Shown here: positions 53,022 through 62,304 of the stretch, piece after piece
How positions within the stretch are numbered: position 1 is the stretch's first letter
How the letters are laid out: each line of letters opens with the position of its first letter
Origin: Bacillota bacterium
Lineage (GTDB): Bacteria; Bacillota; Clostridia; Tissierellales; Sedimentibacteraceae
Assembly: GCA_023453025.1 (NCBI GenBank)
Contig: JAEXUD010000027.1
Span: 1 to 64,000 of the forward strand
Direction of reading: 5' to 3'
Length of the DNA: 64,000 nucleotides
Made by a program: the position numbers and the translations under genes
Notes under the pieces: generated by a model
Told to the model about the DNA's origin: nothing
The model's database searches: none
The model's input: the letters and a program-made list of their open reading frames with translations, nothing else

Positions 53022-53987
53022 CTAATACAAATGGCAGGCTGTCTTATGAGCTCCGCCCATGTCTTTTAATACCGGTCTTTGTTGTTTGCATATGTCCATG
53101 GCCTTGTCGCATCTTGCATACAGCGGACATCCTTCAGGAGGATTAATCGGACTTGGAACATCTCCCTTAAGTATTATTCTCTTCTTTTTCTGAAGAGGGT
53201 CCTTTGAAGGAACCGCCGACAATAATGCCCGGGTATACGGGTGCATGGGGTTTTCGAATATTTCTTCTGTTAAGCCTGTTTCTGCTATCCGCCCCAGGTA
53301 CATAACGGCAACGGAATTGCTTATGTGCCTTACAACGTTTAAATCGTGTGATATAAATATATATGTCAGCTTTAAATCTTTCTGAAGCTCTATAAGCAGG
53401 TTTAAAATCTGCGACTGAATGGAAACGTCCAGTGCCGAAACAGGTTCGTCCGCCACAACAAATTTAGGCTTGCTTATTATGGCTCTGGCAATGCTTATTC
53501 TCTGCCTTTGACCTCCGCTGAACTGGTGCGGGTATCTTTCAAGCTGGTCCTTTGAAATTCCTACCTTGTCTGCTATCCAACACACCTGGTCATTCATTTC
53601 GCCCTGTGACATTATGAAGTGTGTTTTCAGTGGCTCCTGCAGCAGCTTCTTGACGGTCATACGCGGATTTAATGAGCTGTAGGGGTTTTGGAATATGAGC
53701 TGCATGTCTTTTCTCTTTTTCCTCATTTCTTCTCCTGAAAGTCTGAGGACATCATGCCCGTCAAATGTTACGCTGCCTGATGTAGGTTCTATGATTCTTA
53801 ATATGCTTCTGCCGGTGGTTGACTTGCCGCAGCCTGATTCTCCCACAAGAGCGAATGTTTCCTGTTCGTTGACCTTGAAGCTTATGTCGTCAACTGCATG
53901 GACATATCCTGCTGTCTTTCTGAAAACTCCTTCCTTTACAGGAAAATATGTTTTTAAATTTTCTACATCTAATAGCACCTTACTCAT
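53022..53987 (-). CDS. oppF: Oligopeptide ABC transporter ATP-binding protein
   Basis: A 321-residue ATPase: Walker A GESGCGKST, signature FSGGQRQRISIARAI, Walker B FVVADEPVSALD, and the OppF C-terminal Cys-containing tail (CPLYARCDKAMDICK). It pairs with OppD to drive peptide import. Overlaps the end of oppD by 4 bases. Placement in the murein-sugar operon suggests muropeptides as cargo. Confidence 0.93.
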   Translation of the reverse strand: MSKVLLDVENLKTYFPVKEGVFRKTAGYVHAVDDISFKVNEQETFALVGESGCGKSTTGRSILRIIEPTSGSVTFDGHDVLRLSGEEMRKKRKDMQLIFQNPYSSLNPRMTVKKLLQEPLKTHFIMSQGEMNDQVCWIADKVGISKDQLERYPHQFSGGQRQRISIARAIISKPKFVVADEPVSALDVSIQSQILNLLIELQKDLKLTYIFISHDLNVVRHISNSVAVMYLGRIAETGLTEEIFENPMHPYTRALLSAVPSKDPLQKKKRIILKGDVPSPINPPEGCPLYARCDKAMDICKQQRPVLKDMGGAHKTACHLY

Positions 53988-54976
53988 TTCTTATCACCAC
54001 TTTCGCTGTAAAGCCAGCACCTGCATTTGTGTCCTGTTTCTATTTCCAGAAGCTCGGGAGGTTTTTGCCTGCATATTTCCTTTGCCATGCCGCATCTTTC
54101 CTCAAACCTGCAGCCCTTTGGAATATGTCCGCCTGAAGGAACCGTTCCGGGAATGGTATACAATGTATTGCTTTTATCTCCGAGAGATGTCACTGCTTTT
54201 AAGAGCCCCATAGTATATGGATGTGCTGTATCATGGAATAATCTTACTACGTCTGTTTCCTCCACTATCTGCCCTGCATAAAATACCGCAACCTTTTCAC
54301 ATGTTTCTGCTATAACTCCCAAGTCATGGGTAATCATGATTATGGATGTATCAAATGATTCCTTTAATTCATTCATCAAGTCCAGTATCTGGGCCTGAAT
54401 CGTAACATCCAGAGCCGTGGTAGGTTCATCTGCTATCAGAAGCTTAGGTCTACATATAAGTGCTGCGGCAATCATGATTCTCTGGAGCATTCCTCCGGAC
54501 AGCTGATGAGGGTATTCTGACAATACTTGCTCTGCTCTTGGTATACCTGCCTTTTTAAGCATTTCAAGCGCCATATCACGCATTTCTCTTCTGCTTAGTC
54601 TTGTATGAAATTTTAAAGTTTCAGTTATTTGCTGCTCTATAGTAAAGATCGGATCCAATGCTGTCATCGGCTCCTGAAATATCATGGATATTTCTTTTCC
54701 TCTTATTTTTCTTATTTCATTGTTTTTAAGCGATAATAAATCCACCCTGCCTGATTCTGAGTCAAAAAATATTTCTCCGCCGCTGTTTTTCAGCGGGTAT
54801 GATAAAAGCTGCATAACAGACAAAGCCGTGATGCTTTTGCCGCAGCCTGATTCTCCCACAATTCCGTAGCTTTGTTTTTTTCCTATGTCAAAGCTTACAT
54901 TGTCTACAAGCTTTTTTGTACTGTCTTTGGTTATTAAATCTATACTTAAATTTTTTACTTCCAATATGTTTTCCAT
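53984..54976 (-). CDS. oppD: Oligopeptide ABC transporter ATP-binding protein
   Basis: A 330-residue ATPase with Walker A GESGCGKSITA, signature LSGGMLQRIMIAAAL, Walker B LIADEPTTALD and a C-terminal four-Cys segment (GCRFEERCGMAKEICRQ), which in relatives binds a 4Fe-4S cluster. Coupled to oppF by a 4-base overlap. GGAGATAACC precedes the ATG. Confidence 0.93.
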   Translation of the reverse strand: MENILEVKNLSIDLITKDSTKKLVDNVSFDIGKKQSYGIVGESGCGKSITALSVMQLLSYPLKNSGGEIFFDSESGRVDLLSLKNNEIRKIRGKEISMIFQEPMTALDPIFTIEQQITETLKFHTRLSRREMRDMALEMLKKAGIPRAEQVLSEYPHQLSGGMLQRIMIAAALICRPKLLIADEPTTALDVTIQAQILDLMNELKESFDTSIIMITHDLGVIAETCEKVAVFYAGQIVEETDVVRLFHDTAHPYTMGLLKAVTSLGDKSNTLYTIPGTVPSGGHIPKGCRFEERCGMAKEICRQKPPELLEIETGHKCRCWLYSESGDKK

Positions 54977-54985
54977 GGTTATCTC

Positions 54986-55849
54986 CTACAACTTTAGTTT
55001 AGGGTCAAGCACATCTCTTAAGCTGTCTCCCAATATGTTGAAGGACAAAATGGTGCAAATTATAAATGCCGCAGGGAATATTGCAAGCCATGGAGCTATT
55101 TCCATATATTTTCTGCTTTCATTGAGCATTGAGCCCCAGGACGGATCCGGCGGCTGAATTCCCAGCCCTAAAAAGCTCATGGAAGCTTCCGTCAATATTG
55201 CCCCCGACAAAGCCAATGTGATCTGTACCGTAAATGGTGCCAATATGTTAGGAATTATATGTCTTGATATAATTGTGCCGGGTTTCAGTCCTATGCTTTT
55301 CGCACTTGTTATGTACTCTATTGACTTGACCGAAATGACAGATGCCCTTACTGTCCTTGTGAATACCGGTGTATTTACAATTCCTATGGCAATCATAGTA
55401 TTGGTAATGCTCGGTCCCAATGCGGATACAATAAACAGTGCAAGAAGTATTGAGGGGAAAGCAAATAATATGTCCATGAAACGCATTATTATATTGTCGA
55501 CAGTGCCTTCAAAGTATCCTGAAGCAACTCCGAATATAAGTCCGAATGTTGCGGCAATACCTACCGATACGATTCCCACCTTGAGTGACACTCTCGCCCC
55601 GTAAATTATACGGCTGAACACGTCCCTGCCATAGTTGTCTGTTCCGAACAAATATTGGCTGTCCGGCCCTGTCAGCTTATCCTGTGTGAACATTTCAGTA
55701 ATATCATGGGTTGCTACAAATGGTGCAAGCACGCTTAATACGATAATCAACAGCACACCTATCAGCCCGATTCTTCCCATTGGATCCTTAAACAGTTCTT
55801 TTATTACATTTGCGATGTTTTTTAGTATTCCGATTATAGTCTTCATCAT
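54986..55849 (-). CDS. oppC: Oligopeptide ABC transporter permease
   Basis: A 287-residue permease with six expected membrane helices. The first is near residues 28-48, before a periplasmic loop holding GTDNYGRDVFSRII. The EAA contact motif to the ATPases is in the ITSAKSIGLKPGTIISRHIIPN region. Starts ATG-ATG with AGAGG ahead. Part of the oppABCDF set. Confidence 0.92.
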   Translation of the reverse strand: MMKTIIGILKNIANVIKELFKDPMGRIGLIGVLLIIVLSVLAPFVATHDITEMFTQDKLTGPDSQYLFGTDNYGRDVFSRIIYGARVSLKVGIVSVGIAATFGLIFGVASGYFEGTVDNIIMRFMDILFAFPSILLALFIVSALGPSITNTMIAIGIVNTPVFTRTVRASVISVKSIEYITSAKSIGLKPGTIISRHIIPNILAPFTVQITLALSGAILTEASMSFLGLGIQPPDPSWGSMLNESRKYMEIAPWLAIFPAAFIICTILSFNILGDSLRDVLDPKLKL

Positions 55850-55856
55850 TTTACCT

Positions 55857-56801
55857 CTACTTATAAGATATACGGGGATCTACATATGTGTAGAGTATAT
55901 CAACTATCAGGTTAACCATTACATAAACAAATGCAATGAATAATACGCATCCCTGGACAACGGGATAATCTCTTTGATTAATGGCAGTAAGGGTCATCAG
56001 CCCCAAGCCCGGAATGGAAAATATCTGTTCTGCCACAACGGCTCCGCCCAGCAATGTACCGATCTGCATTCCGATTAGTGTTATGATTGGTATAAGTCCG
56101 TTTCTTAACGCATGTTTGAAAATAACAGATTTTTCTGAAGCACCCTTCGCTCTTACAGTCTTGATAAAATCCTGTCTCAATACCTCAAGAACTGACGAGC
56201 GTGTCATTCTCATAACTGAGCCTGACATGCTTGTGCCAAGAACAATGGCAGGAAGAATCATTATCTCCATGTTTACTGATGCATTTTCAAAAAATCCCAC
56301 GTATCCCACCGGCGGATAATATTTTAATGCCAGCGATAAAAGCAGTATCAGAAGAGTGGCTGATGCAAAGCTCGGAACGGATACTCCCAGCAAAGCCATG
56401 ACTCTCACAACACCGTCAATCCATGTATTTCTCTTTAATGCGGACAATATTCCGAGAGGTATTCCTATGAGGCAGGATATTACAGCTGCCATGACCGTAA
56501 GCTGTGCGGTTATTTTAAAACGATTCATTATTTCAGGGAATATTTCGTTGTCCGTCCTGAAAGACCTTCCGAAGTCTCCTTGCAGTGCTTTTGAAATCCA
56601 ATCCCAATACTGCTTGTACAGCGGCTGGTCAAGACCGAATTTCTTTTCAAGCTGGGCTCTCAGCTCAGGATTTTCTTCTATTCCCAAAAGACCTGATATA
56701 ACGTCGCCGGGTATTAACTGTAAAACCAGGAAAATACACAGGCTTATTCCTATTAAAACAGGAATCAGCGCCAGCAATCTTCTAATTACATATGACCTCA
56801 T
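55857..56801 (-). CDS. oppB: Oligopeptide ABC transporter permease
   Basis: A permease of about 314 residues with six helices (YVIRRLLALIPVLIGISLCI at the start) and an EAA-type loop (IKTVRAKGASEKSVIFKHALRN). I choose the ATG at 56801 because AAGGAAGTG precedes it and OppB proteins usually begin M-x-x-Y-hydrophobic. A longer frame begins at 56837 without support. Confidence 0.92.
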   Translation of the reverse strand: MRSYVIRRLLALIPVLIGISLCIFLVLQLIPGDVISGLLGIEENPELRAQLEKKFGLDQPLYKQYWDWISKALQGDFGRSFRTDNEIFPEIMNRFKITAQLTVMAAVISCLIGIPLGILSALKRNTWIDGVVRVMALLGVSVPSFASATLLILLLSLALKYYPPVGYVGFFENASVNMEIMILPAIVLGTSMSGSVMRMTRSSVLEVLRQDFIKTVRAKGASEKSVIFKHALRNGLIPIITLIGMQIGTLLGGAVVAEQIFSIPGLGLMTLTAINQRDYPVVQGCVLFIAFVYVMVNLIVDILYTYVDPRISYK

Positions 56802-56882
56802 TTCATCACTTCCTTGAACAGTGAAGAGGATTATCAATAACCGACTGCTGTCAGGTATTGATAATCTCCCTCTTCAATCAAA

Positions 56883-58451
56883 TTATTTTATTACTGTGTT
56901 GTTGAAGTTTTCAATATCAAATGTTGTCGGAACAAATCCAAGAACATTATTTCTTGTGAAATAGTATTCCATCGGTGATGCGATGAACAGATTAGGAGCA
57001 TCGTTAACTATGAGCTTCTGAGCTTCTTTGTATATTGCTTCTCTTTCAGCTTCATCAACAGTAATCTTTCCTTGATTGCACAGTTCATCTACTTCAGGAT
57101 TTGAATATCCCCAGACATTAGCCGAGCCTGTTGATGAGAAGAAGAATGCCACTGCTCTGTTAGGGTCGGTTCCTGCTCCGTTTCTTCCAACCATTATTTC
57201 ATGAGTTCTGTTTTTCCAGGCATCCACATATTGACCTGATTCAAGATTCTGGATATCTGCTTTTATTCCTATTTGTTCTAATTGTTTTTGTAAAATTTCT
57301 CCTGTTGCATTAATATCATCCAGGAGTCCGACGGCGATTGTTGTTTCAAAGCCATCTGCATAACCTGCCTCTGCCATTAACTGCTTGGCTTTTTCAATAT
57401 TTTGCTGATACAATTCTTCTGCTTTGAAATCTATTGCCCATCTTCCCATCGCTTCAGGAACAAAGCCTGTTATTTTTGCGTTTCCGTCATATACAAGGTC
57501 GATTATTTCCTGCCTGTTGATTGCAAGGCTTATGGCTTGTCTCACTCTTACGTCTTTAAATTTGTCCAGATCCAGGTTGAATCCAACATAGCTGTAATCA
57601 TTTGACTGGAATTCCAATATATTGATGTCGTTGTTTCCTTGTACCAGCGGAATGCTTGATGCAGGAAGTTTTATAACATCAACGCTTCCTGTACGTAATG
57701 CCGCAACCCTTGCGGACTCGTCAGTCATCACATAATATTCTATGGCATCCAGTTTCGGTTCGCCCTCAACAAAGTAATCCGGGTTCTTTTCCAGTATTAC
57801 CTTGTTGTCCGGTATCCATTCTTTCAGGATGAAGGGACCTGTTCCGCATGCTGTCTGCATGAGATTTCCGTTTTCTTCAACAGCTTCCTTCGGAACTATT
57901 GCTCCGTAAAAGCTTGTCAGGTTTGTCATGAAAGGTGCAAATGGTTCTTTCAGTGTGAATTTAACTGTGTAAGTATCCACAACTTCTATATTGTCTATGC
58001 TGTCATAGTATGATTTGCCTATGGCAGCCGTTTCCGGATTTAAAACTCTTTCAAAGCTGTATTTGACATCCTCTGCTGTCATTTCTCTTCCGTTGTGGAA
58101 TTTAACACCTTCTCTTAATTTAAATATGTAAGTCAGATCATCAGGCTGCTTCCATGATTCTGCAAGTGAAGGTATAAAATTCATGTCTGTATCCACATCT
58201 ATCAGAGTGTCGTAGATTTGTCTGAAAATTCTTATAGATGATGTTGATGATACTGTGTGCGGATCTAAGCCCACCGGTTCTGCATCAGTTCCGTATTTTA
58301 AAACTTGAGACGGAGACTCCGCAGGAGTTTCAGATGACTGTCCGGGCTGTTGGCTTGATGCAGGATTTTCTTGATTTGTGCCGCATGCCGTCAAGGCTAG
58401 TGACAGTACAAGCATCAATGAAATCAATGACAATATTTTTTTAGCTTTCAT
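56883..58451 (-). CDS. oppA: Oligopeptide ABC transporter substrate-binding lipoprotein
   Basis: A 522-residue family 5 solute-binding protein. The lipoprotein signal peptide ends in LALTAC with the lipidated Cys23, followed by a Ser/Gln-rich linker. The body carries the family sequences KFHNGREMTAEDVKYSFERV and VRQAISLAINRQEII. It captures the ligand at the cell surface. Because it is the third gene of an operon that opens with anmK, muropeptides or anhydromuropeptides are the likely ligands; this is inference. Confidence 0.92.
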   Translation of the reverse strand: MKAKKILSLISLMLVLSLALTACGTNQENPASSQQPGQSSETPAESPSQVLKYGTDAEPVGLDPHTVSSTSSIRIFRQIYDTLIDVDTDMNFIPSLAESWKQPDDLTYIFKLREGVKFHNGREMTAEDVKYSFERVLNPETAAIGKSYYDSIDNIEVVDTYTVKFTLKEPFAPFMTNLTSFYGAIVPKEAVEENGNLMQTACGTGPFILKEWIPDNKVILEKNPDYFVEGEPKLDAIEYYVMTDESARVAALRTGSVDVIKLPASSIPLVQGNNDINILEFQSNDYSYVGFNLDLDKFKDVRVRQAISLAINRQEIIDLVYDGNAKITGFVPEAMGRWAIDFKAEELYQQNIEKAKQLMAEAGYADGFETTIAVGLLDDINATGEILQKQLEQIGIKADIQNLESGQYVDAWKNRTHEIMVGRNGAGTDPNRAVAFFFSSTGSANVWGYSNPEVDELCNQGKITVDEAEREAIYKEAQKLIVNDAPNLFIASPMEYYFTRNNVLGFVPTTFDIENFNNTVIK

Positions 58452-58470
58452 TTTTATTCCTCTCTTTTTG

Positions 58471-59484
58471 TTAGATATTATTAAAAATACAATTATGTAT
58501 TTCTTTTCTGAAATTATTTATGTTTTTAGTTTCTCTTCTGGTGTAGAGCCTGTTTGTAAATGTAACTGCCGCAATGTTTTTTTCCTGGCATATCCAGAGC
58601 GAAGTACCTGTAAAACCGGAGTGACCGCATCCATAGGGATAGTATTCCGCAATCTGCCATCCCAGGCCTCTTCCTTCTCTGCGCTCTTTCATCGAAGAGC
58701 TGATCAATTCGCTGTCAGATGTCATATAATAACGGCATAAATCAACGTAGGCCTGCACATCTGCAAAAATACCGGCATGCCCGGCAGCTCCCTTGAAGAA
58801 ATAATATGCATTGCCGTCATTTACCTCTCCCACAAACGCTTCATCATGACTTCTCCAGTTATGAAATTCTACATTTCTTTCCCTGCACATTTCTTCTTCT
58901 ATAATGTTTCCGAATGAGGTGGGCGCAATATTTCCCCTGCCCTTCGGACAGTAGAACATATTTTTTATGCTTAACGGTTCTTTTATGTATTTGTCTAAGC
59001 TTTCTTCCAGTGTCAGACCTGTTACGCTTTTAATAATTTCCCCAAGAAGCATAAAGTTCAAATCGCTGTATAAGGTCCCTTCAAATTTTTCATATTTGCC
59101 TATGACCTTGTCCATAACATCAAACACTGTGCCTTCTTCCCCATAGAACGGATACCAGTCAATGATTCCTGAATTATGGGTTAAAAGCTGCTCTACCGTC
59201 ACATTTTTTAATCTTTCTTTTAATGTTTTGTAATTGTTGATTTCCGGGAGATATGTTTTTATTTCACCGTCCAGGCTAATTTTCCCCTCATCAATAAGCT
59301 TCAATATTTCTGTTGCTGTTACTATTTTGCTTAAAGAAGCCACATCAAATATTGTGTCTGTTCTTGCATTTCCAAATGCCTTGCTGTAAAATGTCTTATT
59401 TTCATTGAAGACATGACACACGGCAGATGGAAAATATCCTTCATTTATATATTTGTTGATTATTAAGTCTAATTGCTTTTCCAT
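58471..59484 (-). CDS. Beta-lactamase-family serine hydrolase
   Basis: A 337-residue penicillin-binding-fold enzyme. It has the nucleophile motif SLSK (Ser50-Lys53), YSDLN around Tyr139, and GHSGFTG in the place of KTG. No signal peptide is seen, so it should act in the cytosol. Between anmK and opp it may be an amidase, esterase or D,D-peptidase that trims imported muropeptides. A true antibiotic beta-lactamase is unlikely without export. It is 50 bases after anmK. Confidence 0.82.
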   Translation of the reverse strand: MEKQLDLIINKYINEGYFPSAVCHVFNENKTFYSKAFGNARTDTIFDVASLSKIVTATEILKLIDEGKISLDGEIKTYLPEINNYKTLKERLKNVTVEQLLTHNSGIIDWYPFYGEEGTVFDVMDKVIGKYEKFEGTLYSDLNFMLLGEIIKSVTGLTLEESLDKYIKEPLSIKNMFYCPKGRGNIAPTSFGNIIEEEMCRERNVEFHNWRSHDEAFVGEVNDGNAYYFFKGAAGHAGIFADVQAYVDLCRYYMTSDSELISSSMKERREGRGLGWQIAEYYPYGCGHSGFTGTSLWICQEKNIAAVTFTNRLYTRRETKNINNFRKEIHNCIFNNI

Positions 59485-59534
59485 TTTTATAATTGTCCTC
59501 TTTTTTGTGGCATTGCTAATGGAAACCGGGTATT

Positions 59535-60716
59535 TTAATTATTTGTCGGCAATGCCAATTTCCCCATTATTACTTTTCTGTTTGAACCGGTGGAGCTTGG
59601 AATATTGTTCGTTCTCCCGCTCAGGAACTCGTTTCCGAGTATTGCAAATGCTATAGCTTCTTTTGCATCTCCGGAGAAGTCCAGCTTGTTCACATCCTTT
59701 ACCTGAATATCTATGTACTCAGACAAAAGATTCATAATCATTTGATTATGTGCTCCGCCTCCGCTTACATAAAGTTCATCAATTTTATATTTATTTAAAA
59801 CAAACACCTCAAGCTGGCTCTTAATTGATTTGGCTGTATATGCGGTAACGGTTGCAAGGATATCAAAATTATTCAGACCTCTTATGCTTCCCTGCTCAAA
59901 TAAATCGCTTGCAAATTCTTTTGTATAGTATTCCCTGCCGGTGCTTTTCGGAGGATGTTTAAACAGGTACCTGTCCTTTAACAGCATTTGGTCAAGCCAC
60001 TGCCCGTCAATTGTACCTTTTGCGGCTAAGCTTCCGCCCTCATCATATGATTTATCTCCGGCTGTTATAATTCTTACGATTTCATCTATCAAGACATTTG
60101 CCGGTCCGGTATCAAAAGCAAGAACATCCTCTTCACTGCCTCCTGCCTTTAAAACGGTTATGTTTGCAATTCCCCCCAGATTCAATAAAACACGGCCTTT
60201 TTCTTTGCTGGAAAACAATATGTAATCTATGTACGGCACCAAAGGTGCTCCTTGTCCTCCGTACGCCATATCTGAAGGTCTGAAGTCTCCTACGGTCACA
60301 CATCCTGTCCTAGCTGCAATATTTGAAAGCTCTCCAATCTGCAGAGTGCTGTGACGGTCCGGCATGTGATAAATAGTTTGTCCGTGAGAGCTGATAAAGT
60401 CAACATCCCCAATATTTACGCCTGCCTTTTTACAGACTTCTATGGCTGCCAGTCCCATCTTATCCCCTAAGTATGTATTCATACAGCATATTTCATTAAC
60501 GGTTGAAGTTTTTACATGACAAAGCTTAAAAATTCTTTCTTTATCTTCCTTAGAGTAGTCTGATGTCATAAAGTCAATGACATTAATTTTTGTATCTGTA
60601 TAATTTCCTTCAATTTCAACAAGGCATGCATCTATGCCATCCATTGATGTGCCCGACATCAGACCTATTGCCAGCTTCTTTTTCTTATTGATAATGCTGT
60701 TCAAAATATCTATCAT
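59535..60716 (-). CDS. anmK: Anhydro-N-acetylmuramic acid kinase
   Basis: A 393-residue sugar kinase with AIGLMSGTSMDGIDA near 16-30, VDFISSHGQTIYH, LLNLGGIANIT, FDTGPANVLID and VSGGGAHNQ. It opens and phosphorylates 1,6-anhydroMurNAc to MurNAc-6-P. This is the first gene of the operon, 50 bases before the serine hydrolase gene. In Gram-positives, AnmK use implies anhydro-sugars from lytic transglycosylases, either own or from Gram-negative neighbours. TTGGAGC precedes the ATG. Confidence 0.94.
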   Translation of the reverse strand: MIDILNSIINKKKKLAIGLMSGTSMDGIDACLVEIEGNYTDTKINVIDFMTSDYSKEDKERIFKLCHVKTSTVNEICCMNTYLGDKMGLAAIEVCKKAGVNIGDVDFISSHGQTIYHMPDRHSTLQIGELSNIAARTGCVTVGDFRPSDMAYGGQGAPLVPYIDYILFSSKEKGRVLLNLGGIANITVLKAGGSEEDVLAFDTGPANVLIDEIVRIITAGDKSYDEGGSLAAKGTIDGQWLDQMLLKDRYLFKHPPKSTGREYYTKEFASDLFEQGSIRGLNNFDILATVTAYTAKSIKSQLEVFVLNKYKIDELYVSGGGAHNQMIMNLLSEYIDIQVKDVNKLDFSGDAKEAIAFAILGNEFLSGRTNNIPSSTGSNRKVIMGKLALPTNN

Positions 60717-60736
60717 TTTATATGCTCCAATAAATA

Positions 60737-60784
60737 TGACATTTTATTTTAATATTATGTTATAGTATTTGAAATAAAATGTCA
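60737..60784 (-). promoter_or_regulatory. Promoter and inverted-repeat operator of the murein-sugar operon
   Basis: TGACATTTTATTT at 60737-60749 and its perfect complement AAATAAAATGTCA at 60772-60784 flank a 22-base centre. On the minus strand TTGACA (60780-60785) lies in one arm and a TATAAC/TAACAT -10 region (60757-60764) in the centre, so a bound dimer or tetramer would block RNA polymerase. Each arm is itself nearly palindromic (TTGACAT...TTTCAA). MurR is the natural candidate to bind. Confidence 0.65.
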
Positions 60785-60822
60785 ATTGTAAATTAATGGG
60801 CACAGCATCATTTTAAACACAA

Positions 60823-60906
60823 CAAAAGGCAGACGTATGTCTGCCTCAGATTGATGACAAAGTCATCAAGATGTCAGGAACCTGAGGCAGACATGTGCCT
60901 GCCTTA
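60823..60906 (-). terminator. Multi-hairpin terminator after the diguanylate cyclase
   Basis: On the minus strand three hairpins follow the stop codon: GGCAGGCACATGTCTGCC, TGATGACTTTGTCATCA and AGGCAGACATACGTCTGCCT, the last followed by TTTTG. The first and last are near copies of each other (GGCAGAC core, four arms), so alternative pairing is possible. Confidence 0.7.
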
Positions 60907-60924
60907 CTTTAATCATTCATAATT

Positions 60925-62184
60925 CTATATCATATATTTAACACAGTTTCTTCCTGCTGCTTTTGCTTCGTACATCATGCTGTCTGCCTTTTGAACCAAA
61001 GTATCTGCTGTATCTCCCTGAATATAACCTACTGCTCCAAAGCTGGCTGTAAACTTACCCACACCTGGGATAATAATTCTGTTAATGCCTTTGCGCAGTT
61101 CTTCTAATAACACTTGAGCTTTGTCGATAGATGTTTCCGGTAATAATATCATAAATTCCTCTCCCCCCCACCGGGCAAGGCAGTCTATTCCTCTGATCCT
61201 GTGTTTAATCATTTCTGTCATATGTTTCAATACCAAATCGCCTGCATTATGTCCAAAACGGTCATTTATGGTTTTAAACCTGTCAATATCCAGCATCGCC
61301 AAAGAAAAGCCTCGTCCTGAGCGTTTAGCGCGTTCTATTTCTTCTTCCAGCCTGTCTATAAAGAATCTCCGATTGTATGTATTGGTGAGATAGTCAGTCA
61401 CCGACAGTTTTTCCAGCTCTTCTCTTGCTTTTTTCCGCTCACTGATATCACGCACGATTCCTACAAAATAATTATCTTCATTAATTTTTACTGATGATAT
61501 TGAAATCTCGACCTCAAATTCATGTCCGTCCTTGTGCCTTGCTTTATACTCTTTAATCTTTTCATATTTCTCATCGTTAGCAAGCTTATAATTATTATTC
61601 TTATAAGCCTGATAGTCTGAATCTTCTGCTACAATTAATTTGTGCAGCTCTTTTCCCAGAACTTCTTCCTTGGTATAGCCAAAAAGCTCATTGGCAGCCG
61701 GATTCCAAAGGGTTGCATTACCCTTATTATCAATCATAATTATTGCTTCATGAACTGAATTTATTACAGCATTCAATATGGATTCCTTACTCTTTATTTC
61801 TACTTTAACAGCATGAAGCTTCAATGCCATTTCAATTGTTGCCAGCAAAGCTGTGTTGTCCATTCCCTTTTCAATAAACCCATATGCATTTACGTTTCTT
61901 ATTTGCTCAATAATTTTTTTTGATGCATTAGCTGTAAGAAAGATGATTGGTATTTCTTTATGTTTAACAATCAAGCTGGCCGCATCAATTCCGTTCATTT
62001 TCCCAGCGAGCTCTATATCCATCAGTATCAAATCAGGAGGCGATGCACCGCAAGCCCTTTTTACCGCTTCTTCTCCCGTAGCAACATTATCTATAGCATA
62101 ACCGTTGCTTTTCAGGAATTCTCCTACAACCATAGCAATAAAGTGACTGTCTTCAACTAACAATATACTCTTACTGTTTAGCAT
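60925..62184 (-). CDS. Response regulator diguanylate cyclase (REC-PAS-GGDEF)
   Basis: A 419-residue protein. The receiver domain (1-118) has phospho-acceptor Asp56 and Lys106. A PAS domain (about 128-250) is followed by GGDEF (about 262-419) with active site GGEEF and an RGID inhibitory I-site five residues before it. It should make c-di-GMP when phosphorylated and be limited by product. No sensor kinase gene is nearby, so its partner is encoded elsewhere. Its product could switch the riboswitch at 29398-29482. Confidence 0.93.
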   Translation of the reverse strand: MLNSKSILLVEDSHFIAMVVGEFLKSNGYAIDNVATGEEAVKRACGASPPDLILMDIELAGKMNGIDAASLIVKHKEIPIIFLTANASKKIIEQIRNVNAYGFIEKGMDNTALLATIEMALKLHAVKVEIKSKESILNAVINSVHEAIIMIDNKGNATLWNPAANELFGYTKEEVLGKELHKLIVAEDSDYQAYKNNNYKLANDEKYEKIKEYKARHKDGHEFEVEISISSVKINEDNYFVGIVRDISERKKAREELEKLSVTDYLTNTYNRRFFIDRLEEEIERAKRSGRGFSLAMLDIDRFKTINDRFGHNAGDLVLKHMTEMIKHRIRGIDCLARWGGEEFMILLPETSIDKAQVLLEELRKGINRIIIPGVGKFTASFGAVGYIQGDTADTLVQKADSMMYEAKAAGRNCVKYMI

Positions 62185-62211
62185 ATTTTTTCACCGTTCA
62201 ATGTTTAGTTT

Positions 62212-62247
62212 ATTTTGACTCTATTATATAACAAAAAATGTCAAAAT
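62212..62247 (-). promoter_or_regulatory. Inverted repeat in the cyclase promoter region
   Basis: ATTTTGAC (62212-62219) and GTCAAAAT (62240-62247) are perfect complements 20 bases apart, and a TATAAT sequence lies between them on the minus strand. It is 28 bases before the cyclase start. It may be an operator; the -35 element is not clear. Confidence 0.4.
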
Positions 62248-62304
62248 GAAATATAAATTGGATAAATTTTAAAATTATTTATATAATGCCTTTTAAAACC
62301 ATTT

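Noticed and set aside
53695..54213. Plus-strand frame of 172 codons opposite oppF/oppD
   Set aside because: Shadow of two well-conserved ATPase genes; low-complexity hydrophobic product and no start signals.
58471..59484. Antibiotic-resistance class C beta-lactamase
   Set aside because: No signal peptide, HSG in place of KTG and a murein-salvage context; a role in muropeptide processing fits better.
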